From assembly GCA_949592205.1 (NCBI GenBank), contig CATIUR010000001.1:72459559-72523558 (forward strand): a DNA stretch of 64,000 nt, written 5' to 3'. A model generated the notes under the pieces. The model made no database searches. It saw nothing but the letters and a program-made list of their open reading frames with translations, and was not told the origin of the DNA. Shown in pieces: positions 44,575 through 56,464 of the stretch (positions within the stretch are counted from its first letter, which is position 1; each line of letters begins with the position of its first letter). This DNA comes from Helichrysum umbraculigerum (lineage: Eukaryota > Streptophyta > Magnoliopsida > Asterales > Asteraceae). The translations under genes and the position numbers were made by a program.

Positions 44575-46430
44575 TCTAACGTAGGTTTGGTAATAGAAGT
44601 TAATTTAGGGAACTAACTCAATAAGTAGAATATGAAACCCTAAAATGAATGTTCCAAGTTTTCTATTTTTATGAACAAATAGGATGATTTGCGAAATTAC
44701 TCCTTTAAAAGTCAAATTTTTGTCAAACCTTAAAACTTCCTACTCCCACTTGTTTGAACTTTATCGCAATATCCATTTTTCACCATTATATAAGATCTCA
44801 AGTTCTTATGTCCCCTTCACTCACAAACTTGGAAATCTACTAGAATGAGAATTAGGAGCCTTAGTCATCTTATACACCCATTCACATATTTCGAGCATTG
44901 GAGGTACTTACATATAAGATCCTTAAATGATTCATCTGAAAACCTGATTTGTATGCTAATATGTGTATTATGCTTGAACTCGTTTAAAAATATGTGCTTT
45001 GGAAATCTCTATACTTGGTTGCCTGATTTAAATGCTCATGCTAGTGTTTCCATATCTGCTATTTGTGCTGTGGTAAAATAATAGGCAACTAACACTTTTT
45101 GTGTGGGATTAGACTCCAAGTCATACACTGGTTTGTTTCATCTACAAAACACTTACTTTGATAGGTTCTTCGCAAACCAGTAAATCTATGATTTGGAGAA
45201 TAATCACTTGTTTGTTAGATCACGTTTGTTTGTTCTTGTACAAATGCCTAACAGACAGGGACTGACGCCTATGGATAAAGAATCTTTTGAGAATAATGGA
45301 AAGAAGACAAGGGGAGCTTACAGTTCATTAAGTATGGTAATCTTTAGAGCATTGCTTTGCAGGGGAAAAGAGATGACACTTCTAGACATGAAAATGATTG
45401 CTAGTTGTCTATGACTAGCTCATCAAAGTTAATTAGCTCAATGCTCATCATATGCGCCCACAAATTCCAAATCCTATAGCTAAACCTTACCACATAATGG
45501 AACCCGAAACCATCACTACCATCCACATCACCATATCCATCCACCCCTTCGCACGTATAACCATCACCATCGGGGATCATTCATCTGGAATGCAAAAGAA
45601 TAGATACGGGACTAATTTGGAAAACTGGAGATCTCCACCGATAAAAGTACAACATCAGATTCTTTTCATCCGTTTTTCGGCAAACATCTCGGGAGATAAA
45701 GGTTTATGGTCATCGGATTCAGCACTTTCAGATCATTAGGAGCATTCTGTTACAGCAGCGGCTCTTGAAGATTAAAATCTTTGTCCATTCACCTCTATCC
45801 AACATTTGGTGTTTATTGGTTGATTCTGCTTGTGTCCAGAGGGCGACATCACTTTACTTTGTTTTCTACAATCTATCCTTTTAGTCTTAGTTATTTTCGA
45901 GATAATTTGGTGATTTGAGTGGATGTTGGATGAATGGAATGATCGAAGAGATGACGAGCATTCAAGGAAGAACCCATGGAGTCAAGGGTAGACAAACAAG
46001 CTCATACAACTGCGGACCATGGAACTTACATTCATCTCTGAGGGAAGGAGCGTGGTTTATCTTCTCTCGAAACTCGCGCGTGCCAATGATCTTCAAAGAC
46101 TTAAGTGTGGGATAGCATCCCACATTACACACACTTAGCAAGAATCGTTTCCACATCTTAAACACTAAAGTGTGGGATTCACTAATAAGAATCTCCACTT
46201 ACATTATGGGACGATTCATTGCTAAGTTTGGACTCTTGGTACCAACTGCCAGATCAACGCATTTGAAGCTGAGCCGTTCTTCATACAAGAAGTGGAGCAA
46301 GAATCACATCGACTCTTCTCTTCTCAATTTCCGATCTCAGCTTCATAACGTTAATCGTTATCTGGGGAGTTTGCTAAACCTTCACTCCGCTTCTTGATTT
46401 AAATTTTGCTCTGTTAGCCTATTAATCTAA
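44575..46430 (+). other. Element A internal non-coding region
   Basis: It is partly homologous to 38100-38570 of element B (for example TATTTCGAGCATTGGAGGTACTT at 44887, and TATCTGGGGAGT at 46361 versus 38530). PPT-like words AAGTGTGGGAT occur at 46103 and 46167. Short frames have no recognisable product. Confidence 0.6.
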
Positions 46431-48925
46431 GGGGCCGTTTGGTTCGTGGGATTTGGAAGGATTTGGTGGGATTTGCATTTTAAATCCCATGAAATCCTAT
46501 GTTTGGTTGGAGTATTTCAATTGCAAAAGGATTTTGAAAACCACAAATAAGGTATTTATAAATGATTCAAGTTGGTGAGGGATTTGGAATTCCATTCAAA
46601 AGCGGAAGTTTCATGTGTCAAAAATGGACAAAATTGCCCTCCAGCTTTATAAACCCTATCCTTTCATCTTTATCCCGAAATAATTCACTTCTTCTTCAAG
46701 ATCCTCTTTCAAGCTTCTATGTGGCAACTTTTTCTCTTCCCCTGACCTCCTTACTTTGACAACTCGACATCAAGTTTCTTCCATATAAGGTAATCTGCTC
46801 GGTTTTGAATTCAACTTTTACTTTTGCATCTATATCTGTTCTAATTTCGATTTAGGGTTGTATTTTGTTATTTTCTTTAAAAAAAAATTGGGCGAAAATT
46901 GTTTGGTTTTTTTTTTTTATTTTTACTACAAATTCTTCAAGCAAAAAGCAACTAGTTATGTTTAAAAAAAAAAAGAATTTTGTTATAGTTGTTGAAAAGT
47001 AACATCAAAAGATCCTATCTAGAAATTATGATATAAAATTGTTGAAGCCCAAATAAAAAGAAACTGTGATTGTGATGTTTAAGCTGAAAAATATACATAT
47101 AGACATAACACTTTCTGCTTGTTTGATATGTTGGTGTTTTTGTTACTTTATGACATTGATGCTTAACTAGGTTGTTTGTAAATGCTCTCATTGTAATAGT
47201 TATGGCGCCTCAAAATAGAGGTTATCGTGGGTGGTCACATGTTGAAGAAACAAAGCTTGTTGAGGTTCTAGTAAATATGGTTAATGATGGAAGATTTAAA
47301 TCCGATAATGGCTTTAAATCTGGATATTTACAACATCTTGAAGAAAAGTTAAAAGAAGCATTTCCAGACTCGGGTTTGTTGGGTAAACCTCACATTGAAT
47401 CAAAAATAAGGACCATGAAGCGAGATTGGCAAGTTGTCCATGATATGTTTAGTGGTTCAAGCACCAGTGGGTTTGGTTGGTTTGATGATTCAAAACTTTT
47501 GAGTGCTACTCCAGAAGTTTGGGACGAGTACATTAAGGTAAAGACATATTTATATATTTATATGTTATTATAACAAGTTTGATATAATTTTAGTTAAATT
47601 TGTATTACATTTAATTTAATTCTTATGATATTGGATAGCATCATAAAGAAGCGGCTAAATGGAGAAACAAACCATTTCCTCACTATGATGAACTATGTAC
47701 CGTTTTTGGGAAAGATCGGGCTAATGGAAATGGAGGTAGATCTTTTGGTGACATCGAAGAAGAGGCAAACATAGGAGTGCAAGAATCTGATGAAGAGTTT
47801 GATAGGATGATGGGAGATAATCATAATGCCCCTACTACTGAAAATAAGTTGAAGAAAATACAAATATTCAAGTTGAAGATGTTTCAAGTGTTCGTAGCAA
47901 GAAAAGAAAAAGTCCAACGGACCCTCTGGTTGTTGGATTGCATGAAGTAGTTAACGTATTTGGTAACACTATAAGTAAAGCGGCTACCACAATGAGTCGA
48001 GACATAGACTTTCAAGTGGATTTGAAAGAGAAAAGGGCCAAGATCACTACCGAGATTTTCAAAATGCGATCACTTACTCAAGACGAAAAGTATCAGGTAA
48101 TGGGAAAGATAAGAAGTGATTCCGAACATGTTGAAGCTTATTGGGATTTGGATGAAGAAAATAGGGAGGGTTGGGTGAAGTATATTTTGAAGGAGTAGTT
48201 GTGTTTATATACATATTAGTATGGATTAACTGTATTTTTGAAACTTTCATGGATTGATTTCTTGAAAGTGTGCATGTCCAGCTAACTTTTTGGTTAGCCA
48301 TTTTTTGGCTAAAACAACGTTACGAAACTTGTTTGGAGCAAGGGGCTGTAAGTTTCATCAAAATTAATGTAAATTTGGTTGACTATTATCTACCGACTAT
48401 TATCTACTTAATGATCATGTCTATTTTAGTGTCAATGTTGCTTATGTTGTCTTGTTTACAGTAGCATTATTGTTTAGAAATTGAGATGGGAGTATGTGAT
48501 TGTGTGTCAAATTAGCTATGGTAAAGCAGGTTTATCCAATTGTTGTGCTAAGTTCTGGGTCACAACAGAATATGAATAATTTAGTGATTATGAATTGAAA
48601 AGGTCACATGAAGTACCATTTATTAGCAACTATGAAATATGTTTTATAACATACGTACTGGTAATTAGCAAAAATAATAAAAGACAGTTTATTATTATTT
48701 AGAAGAGTTTTGGCAAAAGAACATTAATAAGTAGCATTGTAGTATATATATTAATAAAGGGTAGTTTTGTCTTTTAATCTAGAAATTCTATCAAATCCTT
48801 TGAATAAAAACTGTGAACCAAACACATAAAAGGATTTCAAATCCTAGGATTTTAAATTCATTAGGATTTCAAATCCCTTGTATTTTTAAATCCTAGGATT
48901 TCAAATACTTGAACCAAACGCCCCC
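46431..48925 (+). mobile_element. PIF/Harbinger-type element with Myb-like gene, no transposase
   Basis: The ends GGGGCCGTTTGGTTC and (inverse) GGGGGCGTTTGGTTC are flanked by TAA at 46428-46430 and 48926-48928. This TIR and 3-bp duplication are typical of PIF/Harbinger. Subterminal GGATTTNAAATCC words repeat on both sides. At 2495 bp it has room for only one gene, the Myb/SANT-like ORF. The DDE transposase gene is absent. Element B keeps the homologous sequence without the insertion (about 38600-38620). Confidence 0.92.
47202..48198 (+). pseudogene. Harbinger Myb/SANT-like accessory protein (two exons, frameshifted)
   Basis: Exon 1 runs from ATG 47202 to about 47537 and encodes a Myb/SANT-like DNA-binding domain: W-S-H-V-E-E-T-K-L at the first helix, then GYLQHLEEKLKEAFPDSGL, KIRTMKRDWQVVHDM and the final WDEYIK. 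This is the ORF1-type partner that helps PIF/Harbinger transposase bind its ends. The donor AAG|GTAAAG (47537/47538) and acceptor GGATAG| (47638) bracket a 101-bp intron. Exon 2 continues HHKEAAKWRNKPFPHYDEL and an acidic stretch. The frame then shifts near 47850, and the original C-terminus (KKRKSP nuclear-localisation-like motif, then helices to the stop at 48198) is read in the other frame. Splice sites are my reading from consensus and reading-frame continuity. Confidence 0.82.
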
Positions 48926-49072
48926 TAAGAAGTAATCTATACTATATCCTAAAGCTTATCACTAAGTGTGGGATTCCAGCCCATTACATACACTTGAGTA
49001 ACATTTTCTATATGTTCAAACTCTAAGTGTGGAATTATACTTTACAGTACAATCTCAACTTAAGAGAACATT
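48926..49072 (+). other. Element A 3' internal remnant
   Basis: Homologous to 38605-38760 of element B, with two PPT-like words (about 48963 and 49023). It ends abruptly at the deletion junction with the truncated 3' LTR. Confidence 0.75.
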
Positions 49073-50212
49073 ATTGATCAAACGGTCACTACCTATCTAT
49101 GTTTTCCAAAATAAACATGGTCTGATTTTTAAGCTGTGGAAATACTGTCCAACTTATCGTATAGTACACCGTGAATTAATCAGGGATTTATTGGGCTGGG
49201 ATTTATAAAGTGAACGGGTTGTTTAGCTATCATAGATGGTTTTACTGTAATACAAGCTTAAATATATTGAGTTCAGATAGCCGTAAAGTATGTAATCCAG
49301 GATAAAGCCCTAAAACGTCCGAGTATCCGGTAAGCCGTGGAAAGGCCGTAGGCTGAACACTGTATTACATCCTGGCTGAGTCCGTGATCCAGGAAAGACT
49401 GTAAAACGGGTGAATACATAATGTAACCGTGGAAAACCTGTAAGTTGAAGACTGTACCACAGCCGAATAACACTGAACTCAATCACAACCATTAATGTAT
49501 AAGTTAGCAGTCACCACCTGTCTTAAATCTTAAATGCCTTGCCTAGCTTAGATATCTTTGTATGTGTTAAGAAAGATCAGTGGACAAATTGCGGACTGTC
49601 GCCTTATTCCTGCACCCCATCTGGAGGGTCACTTGGTCTCATCATAAGAGACGGTGAGGGGGATTTCAAGACAGTCCGATCTGATCAGAATCTTGACAGC
49701 CTAGTACTCAGTGACATACTGATCGGTTTATCTGATCAGTAGGGTACTAGTGTTTACACCACAGGGTACCTACGTGAACACAAGGCACAAATCTTTAAAA
49801 GACGTTTTCAAACTAAAATATCACAACAGCTATTCTAAGTCATGGTGAACCACGTCTTTGTTATCCTTAAGTGTTATATATGCTAGTCTCCCTTTAGTTT
49901 ATTGTTTTATTAGTTTCAGTAGTTTAGTTTAATTAAATATAAAAACCAAAACAAAACCATTTCCAGTTCTTAAAACGCCAGCTTAATTACTAGTTAATCA
50001 GAACGAGCTCTGTTTCAATTCTACCGTCGTGAGGAACGACCGTGGATCATTCTTACCACTTACTCGTATCAGGTATTCATACCAGTTCCAGTAGGTAGTA
50101 TGGAGGATTAGGCTCCCCCTGACTATTATAAATTTAAAACTACCCTGCCGTGTGTCTCGGTGGCCGGACCAACGATCGGAGTAAAATTCGACCGACCGCT
50201 GGGGGCACGACA
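49073..50212 (+). repeat. 5'-truncated 3' LTR of element A
   Basis: Matches 29884-30926 plus 42897-42993 of the 5' LTR (1140 bp) with few differences. It starts in mid-LTR at ATTGATCAAACGG, joined to internal sequence at ATT. The promoter half and the PPT are missing. Confidence 0.9.
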
Positions 50213-51101
50213 CTTTCCAAGGTGAAACTTTGAGTAGTACTCGATCCCCAACCTGGAACTCGAGTGGTTTGCGTCTCACATCAGCATAACTTTTCTGACG
50301 ATCACATGCGGCTTTGAGTTTGTTTTGAATTTCGAAGATCTTTTCGGTGGTTTCGTGTATGAGTTCAGGACCTGTGAGTTGACTATCTCCTACCTCGGTC
50401 CAACAAATCGGTGAGCGGCACTTACGACCGTATAGTGCCTCGAAAGGTGCAGCCTTAATGCTAGTGTGATAGCTATTGTTGTACGAAAACTCGCACAATG
50501 GTAGATGTTTTTCCCAGTTTGCACCGAAATCAACTACGCAAGCTCGTAGCATGTCTTCCAGTGTTTGTATCGTTCGTTCACTTTGGCCGTCGGTTTGAGG
50601 GTGGTATGCGGTACTCATATCAATACGGGTACCCAATGATTTCTGAAGTGATTGCCAAAAATGAGATGTGAAGCGACTATCCCAATCGGAGATAATCGAA
50701 ATTGGAACACCGTAACGGGTTACGATTTCCTTCAGATAGATTCGAGTAAGGCGTTCCATTTTGTCAGTTTCCTGGATCGCAAGGAAATGAGCAGATTTCG
50801 TTGTATCGCAACCGCTCGATGACTTTGGTAGTTTAGTTATGAAATCTGTTGAGATTTGTTCCCATTTCCATTGAGGAATTTCGGGTTGTTGGAGTAAACC
50901 GGAAGGTTTTTGATATTCAGCTTTGACTTTTGAGCAAGTAAGACACTTGCTGACGTATGTGGCGATTTCGGCTTTCATGTTTGGCCACCAATATAATTTC
51001 TTGATGCCGTGATACATTTTGTCGGATCCCGGATGGATAGAATATTTGGACTTGTGAGCTTCATTCATCACCAAGTCTCGTAGGTTCCCAAAGCTAGGCA
51101 A
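50213..51101 (-). pseudogene. Element C integrase, zinc finger and catalytic core
   Basis: The reading frame opens at 51101 and contains the HHCC finger (HKSKYSIHPGS, CLTCSKVKAEY), the first Asp in STDFITKLP, the second in IISDWDSRF (SDRD in relatives, so Arg is now Trp), and HPQTDGQSERTIQTLEDMLR. About eight residues are lost between the first Asp block and SAHFLAI (CDTTKSAHF), compared with Ty3-1 in the same place. It ends at LLKVSPWK where element A is inserted. The frame then reads on into element A LTR DNA to 49998, giving a meaningless tail. Confidence 0.9.
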
Positions 51102-51209
51102 CCAGATTCGGTTAGAGAAGTACCTAACTCCGTTAGGTTTGATTTCGAATTATTTATCCATGCCTCGCAAGGCTTCGTTTTTGATGTTATTGGGTTTCAA
51201 GGCTTCGAG

Positions 51210-51635
51210 TTAGGCAGCGAGAATCTGAAGGTTTAGATCATTATGAATAGTCATACCGAGGGCTCGGACTCGAAGTGGTTTCGATCGTTCTTTTCGACTG
51301 AGGGCATCGGCAACAACGTTTGCCTTCCCTGGATGGTATGTAATTTCGCAATCATAATCGGTAAGTAACTCGACCCATCGACGTTGCCTCATGTTGAGAT
51401 CTTTCGGATCAAATATGTGTTGGAGACTTTTGTGGTCGGTAAAGATTGTGCACTTAGTGCCATAGAGATAGTGTCTCCAGATTTTGAGAGCAAAAACGAC
51501 AGCTCCAAGCTCAAGGTCATGAGTGGTGTAGTTCTTTTCATGGATTTTGAGTTGTCGGGAAGCGTAGGCTATGACCTTTTCTTGTTGCATCAACACGCAA
51601 CCGAGACCTAGATGTGAAGCATCGCAGTATACCAC
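51210..51635 (-). pseudogene. Element C RNase H segment
   Basis: 141 codons: MVYCDASHLGLGCVLMQ, ASRQLKIHEKNYTTHDLELGAVVFAL, TDHKSLQHIF and HPGKANVVADALSRK, covering the RNase H acidic residues. It is cut off from RT (upstream) and integrase (downstream) by frame changes and stops at about 51640-51850 and 51110-51210. Confidence 0.9.
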
Positions 51636-51852
51636 GAAGTCATCGGTGCCTTCTGGTAGATACAGGATAGGCGCACTGCAAAGCTTTTGTTTCAGTAGTT
51701 GAAATGCTGACTCTTGTTTATCCGTCCAATCGAACTTTTTGTCTTTCTGAGTCAGTGTCGTGAGAGGTTGGGCTATTTTCCAAAAATTTTCAATGAATCT
51801 CCGATAAGGCCCAAGAATTGGCTACTTCGGTTGGAGTTGTTGGTGCTTGTCA

Positions 51853-52359
51853 TCACTTGATAGCCTCGATTTTTGACGGATCAACATGAATTCCTTGACT
51901 ATCGATAACATGCCCAAGGAATTGAACGGTTTGCATCCAGAACTCACACTTAGAAAATTTAGCATACAACTCCTCGTGTCTAAGTAGTTTTAGGATGATT
52001 TTGAGATGTTGTGCGTGTTCCTGTTCGTTTCGTGAGTATATGAGAATGTCATCGATGAAGACAATGACAAACTTGTCGAGATATGGTTTGCACACCCGAT
52101 TCATAAGGTCCATGAATACAGCCGGTGCGTTGGTTAGACCGAATGGCATCACCTGGAATTCGTAATGCCCGTAATGGGTTCTGAAAGCAGTCTTTGGGAT
52201 ATCGGTGTCTCGAACACGTAGTTGATGATAACCTGACCGAAGATCGATCTTTGAATAAAAACTCGATCCTTGAAGTTGATCGAACAGGTCATCGATACGA
52301 GGAAGTGGATATCGGTTCTTGACGGTCAACTTGTTCAACTCTCGATAGTCGATACACAT
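51853..52359 (-). pseudogene. Element C reverse transcriptase segment
   Basis: 168 codons from MCIDYRELNKLTVKNRYPLPRI through FYSKIDLRSGYHQL, FGLTNAPAVFMDLMNRV and the catalytic VFIDDILIYS to FLGHVIDSQGIHVDPSKI. The start is only the first Met in an opened frame. The fingers region lies in the previous ORF, separated by a stop or frame change at 52360-52430. It stops at 51853, where relatives continue into the RT thumb and connection. Confidence 0.92.
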
Positions 52360-52382
52360 TCTGAAAGAACCGTCTTTCTATT

Positions 52383-53770
52383 TCACGAATAAGACCGGAG
52401 CTCCCCAAGGTGAAAACTAGGTCTAATGAATCCTCTTTCCAGGAGTTCCTGTAACTGGATGGATAACTCCTGAAGTTCGAATGGGGCTAAGCAGTAAGGT
52501 GCTCGGGCCACAGGTGCAGTACCTGGCACGAGATCGATTGAGAACTCAACCTGTCTTGGCGGTAGTAGACCAGGTAGTTCTTCGGGAAAGAATTCTGGAA
52601 AGTCTCGAACAATGGGCACATCCTCAAGTCGCTTCTCCTCCGACTTTTTCTCCATAATGTGCGCGAGGATTGCCGGATAACCTTTTCTCAGAAATTTACG
52701 AGTTTTCAAGCAAGATATGATGTTCAGTCTCGTCCCACCGGTCTCCCCCTGTATGATCAAAGTTCTACCGGCGGCGAGAGGGATGCGAACGACTTTTTCA
52801 TAACAAATGATTTCGGCGCAGTGTTTAGACAACCAGTCCATACCAATGATGACGTCGAAACTTCCAGTTTTGACAGGCATAAGATCGATCGGGAAAGATT
52901 CGTCGGCTAAGTTTAAAGTGCAATTAGGTATCACACTATTGGTTTCTATGAGTTTACTATTTGCTAATTCTACATTGTACTTAACATCTAGAGCAATAGG
53001 TGTGATGTCAAGCAGTGGATAAAATTCATCAGAGATAAAGCTCCTATCAGCACCAGTATCAAACAGAACAGAAGCAGATAAGTTGTTGAGGAGAAACATA
53101 CCCGAGACCACATTCGGGTCTTGACGGGCGTCCCCATATTTGAGTACGAAGGCTCTACCTCTAGCGTTGTTGTTATTGTTGTTGCCCATGTTCTTCAGTT
53201 TTGGACACTCATTCCTGAAGTGTCCGGTGTTTCCACATTCGTAGCAGGCTTTAGGCTGTCTGAAGTTGTTGTTGGAAGTGTTGTTGTTGGTTTTGGGGGA
53301 TCGACAGTCCCTTGTCAGATGTCCGTACCTCTTACAGTTGTTGCAAGGGGTATTGCATGGACCTTCATGGTGGTGGTTGCACTTGGAACAATAGGGTTTG
53401 TTCCCATTGTACCCACGTTTGGGTTCAGAGTTAGAGGTGTACATCTGGATAGCATTGGGTTTCTTGTTTAGCTGGTAGTGGTGTTCGGCAAATTTGCGTT
53501 TGTTGTTGAAAGGTGTGGTGGATGCCTCACGGCTGACAATCATCGCCATGAGTTCATGTGCAAGCCGGATAGCACTTTGGATGGTGGTTGGCTTGGATGA
53601 GGCGACGTTCTCCTGGATGTTTTCCAGGAGTCCGCAGATATACCTCTTGATGCGTTTCTCCTCCGGGTCTACCATAGATGGGCAGAGGAGGGCAAGCTGT
53701 TGGAATTTGGTGGTGTAACTGATGATGTCGGTGCCCTGTACCCGTAGATTCCAGAATTCTTCTTCCAAAC
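52383..53770 (-). pseudogene. Element C Gag C-terminus, zinc knuckles, protease and start of RT
   Basis: 461 codons. Residues 1-75 finish the Gag fold (EEFWNLRVQGTDIISYTTKF, LCPSMVDPEEKRIKRYICGL). Two CCHC knuckles follow at about 140-185 (CNNCKRYGHLTRDC and CYECGNTGHFRNEC). The protease has VLFDTGADRSFIS (about 235) and FDVIIGMDWL. The linker VEFSIDLVPGTAPVARAPYCLAPFELQEL leads to RT, but a frameshift after LLERGFIRPS (about 52430) breaks it. The upstream end meets solo LTR F at 53771, and the Gag N-terminus resumes at 56027. Confidence 0.92.
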
Positions 53771-56026
53771 TGTAACACCCCGAATTTCAGGAAATTAATT
53801 TCGTACGTGAATATATTTTTATTACGAAATATTATTATGTAAATAATAAGATACAAAAGAAAACGTAAACGGTTTTATCAGTTCCATACTGTAGGAAATA
53901 AAGGGGAATAAATTAAATAGATATATGTGTGTACAGTACGTGTTTATTCCATTTTTCTCTCTAAAATCCTTCAAAACATTCCAGACTTTTCACGTACGAA
54001 GAAGAAAAATCGATGGGAGCTAGGGTTAATCCAAAATCAGTCTCTAATCTTTGATTCAAGCCTTAAGAACTAGAATTCATCATCATTTGATCATTCCTAA
54101 CCCCATGTAAGTTGAATTTCTCCATGTTTTAACCTAGTTTTTTGGTTTTTAATGAGTTTTGTACAATTGGAGGTTTTAATTTGAAATTGAAGTTAGAAAT
54201 CGATTGAATTAGTGTTAGTAAGTGTTTTTATGATTATTTTAAATCAAATAACATGATGAACATGATGAATTTATGATTTAGTGTTCATGGGTGGTTCTAG
54301 GGTTTTACTAAAAGTATATAGATTGATGTTAATAAGCCTAAGGAAGTTGTTAATGATGTTAATAGAGTAAGATTATGATGATGATGATTAGTGTCTAAAA
54401 GTGTCGTTATGTGTTATGAATGAATTATGTAGGTGTTAAAGACGTGGAAGGTTTCAATTTCTCAAGTGTTGTGAATTATTATCAAGAGTCGAGGTGAGTA
54501 TTATGGGGGTTAAACGGGTAAGATTTGTGTATGTATGTATCTTAGTTGTATATATATATAGTGGATTATATTTGTTTTATATGTTGAATGATTGTATGTG
54601 TTTCCGGATTGCTTCCGAGCAAGAGGATCATACAATCGGGTGGAAGATGATTTGTTTCATATACTTGTATCATGATTTGTTTCTACATGTGGATTATATG
54701 ATGATGATATGATGGAGAATATGAATGATTGTATGTGTTTCCGGATTGCTTCCGAGCAAGAGGATCATACAATCTAGTGTTGATCAGAGAGCTAACTACG
54801 ATTAGCATAGTGTTTACGAATACGTGCTTGCACGTTATGTTGATTAGCTAGCGTTGCTAGCATAGCCTTGTTTCTTACGAAGCCTTGTTTCTTATGATAG
54901 CGGATCCGCATAGTGTTTGTTTCTTACGTGGTGTTATGTTGATGTTGAGTAAGATTATATGTTGTTAAATATATGATATAGTGTTAATATGTATATGTAT
55001 TATGTGTTATGTGGATTATTCGCTTAACTGCCTATAAGCTCACTAAGCGGTGCGCTTACCCCGTTGTTGTTTCATGTTTTAGGTGGATGGTTAGTGCTTT
55101 CATGAAGGTAGCGTGGATATGGAGCTAGCTATGTGGTTAGAAATGCTCCATCTCTTTGAATTGTTGTTTTGATATGCAATTATGTAAATCGCCCAAGTAA
55201 AGCGTTTTTGAATTAAATATATGGGTCAATATGTAGTAGACGATTTTGAAAGTCAAATAGTGATGTGGAGTCTTGTGTATGTGTTATTAAAGGAATATGA
55301 AGTTATTTAATTATGATTGGTTTTGTTTCGGGTCAAAGTTGTTGATTTGTTGTAAAAGGTCAAATTTGATTGGTTGGTCAAAATTGAAGTTGACATATAG
55401 TCAACGATGTTGAAAGAGTCAAATTTAAGTGGGATTGGGTGTCGTTTGGTTGAAATATGCTTATATTGAGAAAATGGGTCAAATGGTGTCAAAATGGGCC
55501 TGAAATGGGTTGTAGAGTTAAACCGGACTATAGTGGATGTATGTTGGTTTTGTCGATTGTGTTAGACTTATTTTGGTGAGTCATTAAATTGTGCAAGAAG
55601 TCAGAGTTTGAATGTGTGTGGTTTTTGATTTGAGTTGTCAATTAAAAGTGGTCAAAACGGCCTCTTTTTGGTGACATGTCTAAAACGGTCGTATTTGGGA
55701 AATTTGGAAAAGTGTAAAAAGAGAGTTTTATTATGTCAAAATGAAGGTGCGTGCAAATTTTTAGGGTTTAACTCATTGTGGTTTGGGAGTTATGCGTGTC
55801 GGAAGTTAGTATTCTTTGAAAATGTTAGTATTCTTTGAAAATGTTAGCATTCTTTTGAATTCATTAGTATTCTTTATAATATGTTAGTATTCTTTATAAT
55901 TTATTAGTATTCTTTAATAGTGTTAGTATTCTTTAAAAGTTGTTAGTATTCTTTAGAAGTCATTAGTATTCTTTAAAAATCAATAGTATTCTTTAAAAAA
56001 AAAAATTTGAGTTTTGGGGCGTTTCA
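53771..56026 (+). mobile_element. Solo LTR 'F' inserted in element C gag
   Basis: TGTAACACCCCG at the start and GGGGCGTTTCA at the end, with perfect CAAAC duplications at 53766-53770 and 56027-56031. It is 2256 bp with no PBS, PPT or ORF. The ends and several internal blocks match the Ty3-1 LTR family. It contains a 45-55-bp duplication (GATTGTATGTGTTTCCGGAT at 54590 and 54726) and a tandem TTAGTATTCTTTNAAA array at 55804-55995. Confidence 0.93.
55804..55995. repeat. 18-bp tandem array TTAGTATTCTTTnaaa in LTR F
   Basis: About ten imperfect units of 17-21 bases with the constant part TTAGTATTCTTT, next to the inner LTR end. Confidence 0.9.
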
Positions 56027-56464
56027 CAAACGTTGAAGTTCTTCGTTCGGGCAATACTCATCCTTCAACATTTTCTTTAGATCTGCCCAGGGCAATCGAT
56101 TAGCGGTCTCGATTCCCACAGCACTAGTATGGGCGTTCAACCAGGTAAGGACACCTTCCTGAAAGGTGTAAGCAGCAAACTTGACCTTGCTGTCTTTAGT
56201 GCAGTTGCAGAGACTAAAGACAGACTCCATACGTTCTATCCATCGGATCAGACCAATGGCACCTTCCATGCCCTTGAAGTATAACGGTCTGCAGCTGAGA
56301 AAGTCCTTGTAAGAGCAAGGTTTGATAACAGGGGTGGTGTTCACAATTTCGTCACTTCTTCCAGTGTTTCGTGGTGAATCCCGAACGGCCAAGGCTTCGG
56401 CCACGGCTCGAGAAACAATGGCGTTGATTACGACATCACTGTAACTTTTCTTCTTTGGCGGCAT
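56027..56464 (-). pseudogene. Element C Gag N-terminal part
   Basis: It starts at ATG 56464 (MPPKKKSYSDVVINAIVSRAV). A Gag fold begins at about residue 50 with LSCRPLYFKGMEGAIGLIRW, ERMESVFSLCNC, AAYTFQEGVLTWLNAH and WADLKKMLKDEYCP. It is cut at the CAAAC target site by solo LTR F; the remaining Gag is at 52383-53770. Apart from that break, the frame is open. Confidence 0.9.

Larger units (their letters stand above)
28002..50212 (+). mobile_element. Non-autonomous Athila/Tat-like LTR element 'A'
   Basis: It starts TGATGTGACC at 28002 and ends GGGGGCACGACA at 50212. The 5-bp flanks ATTTC (27997-28001) and CTTTC (50213-50217) differ at one base. The LTR ends and the Asp-tRNA-type PBS (42999-43017) define a plus-strand element. 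It is split by element B (30927-42891) in the 5' LTR and by a Harbinger-type element (46431-48925) internally; without them it is about 7.7 kb. It carries one ORF (43235-44515) and no Gag, protease, RT, RNase H or integrase. The 3' LTR lacks its first 1.88 kb and the PPT, so it cannot copy itself even with help. Confidence 0.88.

Noticed and set aside
53121..53471. Val/Gly-rich plus-strand ORF
   Set aside because: Antisense shadow of the Gag zinc-knuckle region of element C.
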